This document shows, one piece after another, positions 13,531-15,168 of a stretch of DNA of 15,168 nucleotides. Made by a program: the position numbers and the translations under genes. The notes under the pieces are model-generated. The model ran no database searches. It was not told the DNA's origin and worked only from the letters and a program-made list of their open reading frames with translations. This stretch comes from an uncultured cyanobacterium (GTDB lineage Bacteria; Cyanobacteriota; Cyanobacteriia; Phormidesmidales; Phormidesmidaceae): the NCBI GenBank assembly GCA_938029995.1, contig CALHGI010000398.1, positions 1 to 15,168 of the forward strand, in the 5' to 3' direction. How positions within the stretch are numbered: the first letter of the stretch is position 1; every line of letters begins with the position of its first letter.

Positions 13531-14148
13531 TTAGAGTCGCGTTTCTAAGGTCTGGCGTAGTTTTCGGAGGGCTTGGCGGGAGCGGGACTTGACGGTGCCG
13601 ACGGGAATACCTAGGCGTTGGGCAATTTCTGATTGGCTGAGGCCTTCGTAATAGGCGATGTGAATCACCTGGCGCTCTTTGTCGGAAAGGGTCTTGAGGG
13701 CCTGGCGGGTACGTTCCCCCCGTTCCCCCAGGGTAGCGATATCTAAAGGGGTGGAGGGGTGGTCGGCCATCATGAGATGCCATTTGTGCAATCGCTGACG
13801 GTGGGCAACTTGAGATCGCAACTTATCAATCGAGCGGGATCTGGCAAGGACGACCAGGTAGCGGCTCAGGGACCCTCGCTCCGCTTTATAGGCATCCTTT
13901 TTCCACAGGGTCAGGAATACATCCTGGGTGATTTCTTCAGCCTCTTCATCACTGTGGAGAATCCGCCGCGATAGGGTATAAACCAACCGGCCATAGCGTT
14001 GATATAAGGTGCGTAGAGCCTCTACCTGGCCAGCGCGTAAGGATGCCAGCAGATCCGCGTCGGACGATACTGACACCAGCGCCGTATCGTCCCAAGAGTC
14101 AATTGGCCCCATAGGTTTAATCAAACACTCCAAAGCTTGAGTAGCCAT
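13531..14148 (-). CDS. ECF sigma factor (SigK-like)
   Basis: Alternative sigma factor with only sigma-70 regions 2 and 4, controlled by the anti-sigma gene just downstream. Region 2 lies at about 44-112 (EALRTLYQRYGRLVYTLSRR, EEITQDVFLTLWKK, ARSRSIDKLRSQ) and region 4 at about 145-200, with the helix-turn-helix YYEGLSQSEIAQRLGIPVGTVKSR. RSRSIDKLR and pairing with an RskA protein point to the SigK-type ECF group. Residues 1-28 are outside the core. The ATG at 14148 gives 205 residues; an in-frame ATG at 14112 would remove 12. A TGGTATAAC extended -10 sits just before the first ATG, which would fit the later start if used. No second copy of an ECF -35/-10 pair was found to prove autoregulation. 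Confidence 0.92.
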   Translation of the reverse strand: MATQALECLIKPMGPIDSWDDTALVSVSSDADLLASLRAGQVEALRTLYQRYGRLVYTLSRRILHSDEEAEEITQDVFLTLWKKDAYKAERGSLSRYLVVLARSRSIDKLRSQVAHRQRLHKWHLMMADHPSTPLDIATLGERGERTRQALKTLSDKERQVIHIAYYEGLSQSEIAQRLGIPVGTVKSRSRQALRKLRQTLETRL

Positions 14149-14150
14149 TA

Positions 14151-14159
14151 GTTATACCA
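14151..14159 (-). promoter_or_regulatory. Possible extended -10 box immediately before the ECF sigma gene
   Basis: On the minus strand TGGTATAAC (TGn plus five of six to TATAAT) ends two bases before the ATG at 14148. If used, transcription would begin at or inside the first codons and translation would start at 14112. There is no -35 partner, so it may be chance. Confidence 0.25.
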
Positions 14160-14287
14160 TCGGTGCAGTCCGGCCCGGTTGCTGCGAGGGTTTCCTGTGG
14201 CATAGAACTATTCTCCACAGAAGGGTACGGAGTCAGGGGGCAACCGGATCAGTGGATGGCAAGATGGGGGCGTGGCCCTCGGGGCTC

Positions 14288-14303
14288 GGCCTAGGGTTAG
14301 GCC
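14288..14303 (-). terminator. Hairpin overlapping the stop codon of the membrane protein gene
   Basis: GGCCTA and TAGGCC form a six-pair stem around GGGT within a very GC-rich stretch (about 14275-14310), and the TAA stop at 14297-14299 is inside it. It may end the nudC-membrane protein transcript, although there is no T-tract. Confidence 0.35.
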
Positions 14304-14896
14304 CCCCGAAGGTAGAAACTGGCGTACAACAGCCACATCACACCGCTGCTGCCGAGTAATAACCCACATAACCAACGGGATTTCAAAATCTTCCACACCC
14401 GCCCACTGGCGAGCAACACCAGCAAAAATTCTCCTAGGGCCACGATGCCGCCGTGGTGATCCGGGTCCCAATAGGAAATAGGGCTCTCAAATCGAAAGTT
14501 GCTCAGGGGCCAAAAGTGCCGATGGCCGTCGTCCACATGGACAGGGAGATCGGCCAAACAGTGCAAAATCACGCTGGCGGCGAGAAAAATTGTGCCCTCT
14601 GCCAGGGAGTGCCACTGGGGTCGATAGTGCCTGACGCCGAGGGCGATGGCAATCACCAGTAGAGCTATGGGAATCGAGTTGCCAGCATCGAAAATGTCTT
14701 GCCAAAACGGTTCGTAGTAAGCCTCGCCCCAGATGGTGGCTTCATCCATGTTGGCAATCAGCCTGGCCCAGCCATAGAAGCCAAACATGGCCAAGTCTGG
14801 CACCATGGCGCCCCAAAAGATGGGGCTGTTGAGGTGGGATTTTGAGCGTCGGCCCAGGAGGGCAAGATTGAGGATAACGTGGCTGGGGGTATTCAT
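14297..14896 (-). CDS. YdjM/DUF457-like integral membrane protein
   Basis: A 199-residue membrane protein resembling the YdjM/DUF457 group, often labelled membrane-bound metal-dependent hydrolase without biochemical proof. The N-terminal TPSHVILN and [10 protein letters not shown] carry His6 and Asp34; the centre has [19 protein letters not shown] (112-130) and [10 protein letters not shown] (141-150), a His/Asp cluster able to bind metal. Hydrophobic segments lie at about 73-90, 101-118, 150-165 and 175-193. The start at 14896 is fixed by AAGGAG four bases upstream and by a four-base ATGA overlap with the stop of the nudC-like gene, so translation is coupled; an upstream in-frame start at 14920 would intrude into that gene. 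The gene is very near another domain family, and the substrate is unknown. Confidence 0.75.
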   Translation of the reverse strand: MNTPSHVILNLALLGRRSKSHLNSPIFWGAMVPDLAMFGFYGWARLIANMDEATIWGEAYYEPFWQDIFDAGNSIPIALLVIAIALGVRHYRPQWHSLAEGTIFLAASVILHCLADLPVHVDDGHRHFWPLSNFRFESPISYWDPDHHGGIVALGEFLLVLLASGRVWKILKSRWLCGLLLGSSGVMWLLYASFYLRGA

Positions 14897-15168
14897 AGGG
14901 CTCCTTGCTCCACAAACCAATCGATTAGTTTTCTAGCAATACTCAGCTTGCCAGGGACGGGGGGTAGGGTGTCCTTGGTGAACCAGTCGGCGGTTTCAAT
15001 TTCGGCTGGATCGATCACGATATCGCCACTGGCGTAGCGGGCGGTGAAGCCAATCATCAGCGAATTGGGAAAGGGCCAGGGCTGGGAACCAAAGTAACGA
15101 ATATCCTGGATTTCAATGCCGACTTCCTCACGCACCTCCCGAGCCACGGTTTCTTCTAAGGATTCACC
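14893..15168 (-). CDS. nudC: NADH diphosphatase, Nudix family (NudC-type), 5' partial
   Basis: Hydrolyses NADH and NAD caps to mononucleotides; in bacteria NudC also removes NAD caps from RNA. Only the C-terminal 91 residues are in the window. The Nudix box is visible from its second part, [18 protein letters not shown], with the metal-binding REVREE core. The diagnostic [14 protein letters not shown] that separates NADH diphosphatases from other Nudix enzymes follows about 12 residues later. The frame is open to the window edge, and the GTG at 15147 is an internal Val of the Nudix box, not a start. The stop codon overlaps the ATG of the downstream membrane protein by four bases, so the two are in one operon. 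Confidence 0.88.
   Translation of the reverse strand, partial: GESLEETVAREVREEVGIEIQDIRYFGSQPWPFPNSLMIGFTARYASGDIVIDPAEIETADWFTKDTLPPVPGKLSIARKLIDWFVEQGAL

Noticed and set aside
13424..13783. Minus-strand frame of 119 codons spanning the sigma/anti-sigma junction
   Set aside because: Out of frame with both genes and rich in Pro, Arg and Ser as expected for a shadow frame of GC-rich DNA.
14297..14920. Start of the YdjM-like gene at 14920
   Set aside because: This start would overlap the nudC-like gene by 28 bases; the ATG at 14896 has AAGGAG and an ATGA overlap.
14893..15147. Complete 84-codon gene starting at GTG 15147
   Set aside because: The GTG is a Val inside the Nudix box; upstream codons in frame continue the motif (GESLEET), so the gene is truncated by the window edge.

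Overview
The window comes from a cyanobacterium. It carries seven HIP1 octamers (GCGATCGC), a RpoD-family group 2 sigma factor of the cyanobacterial type, several proteins known mainly from cyanobacteria and plastids, and a glucosyl-3-phosphoglycerate synthase. I see no rRNA, tRNA, CRISPR array, transposase or prophage gene. The sequence is moderately GC-rich chromosomal DNA; the genus cannot be fixed from it.

Layout. 1-1255 (+): 3' part of a membrane protein resembling a plastid family (Arabidopsis At5g03900 type), with two winged-helix-like segments. 1275-1658 (-): small exported repeat protein. 1815-2681 (-): OppC/DppC-type ABC permease with no transporter partners in view. 2771-2806: perfect 36-bp palindrome. 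2813-3598 (-): HAD-IIB sugar-phosphatase-like protein. 3599-4016: divergent regulatory region with a 12-bp tandem repeat upstream of a TATAAT box. 4017-5678 (+): M15-type peptidase preceded by four helical repeats. 5801-6553 (+): conserved cyanobacterial single-pass membrane protein. 6641-7939 (-): GpgS (GT81). 8100-9275 (-): group 2 sigma factor with a good terminator. 9276-9644: AT-rich divergent promoter region. 9645-12206 (+): PriA. 12285-12461 (-): 58-codon exported peptide with a strong ribosome binding site. 12609-14148 (-): ECF sigma factor and RskA-type anti-sigma pair. 14297-15168 (-): YdjM/DUF457-like membrane protein translationally coupled to a NudC-type NADH diphosphatase that runs off the end.

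How the genes relate. Clear functional pairs are the ECF sigma/anti-sigma module and the overlapping nudC-membrane protein pair. GpgS and the HAD phosphatase could be the two steps of glucosylglycerate (compatible solute) synthesis, but they are not adjacent, so this is inference. Cell-envelope themes recur: the M15 peptidase, two small exported proteins, the anti-sigma factor with a periplasmic domain, and several membrane proteins. The best candidates for something undescribed are the small exported peptide beside the ECF/RskA module, the repeat-plus-M15 peptidase with its repeat-bearing promoter, and the duplicated winged-helix membrane protein shared with plastids.
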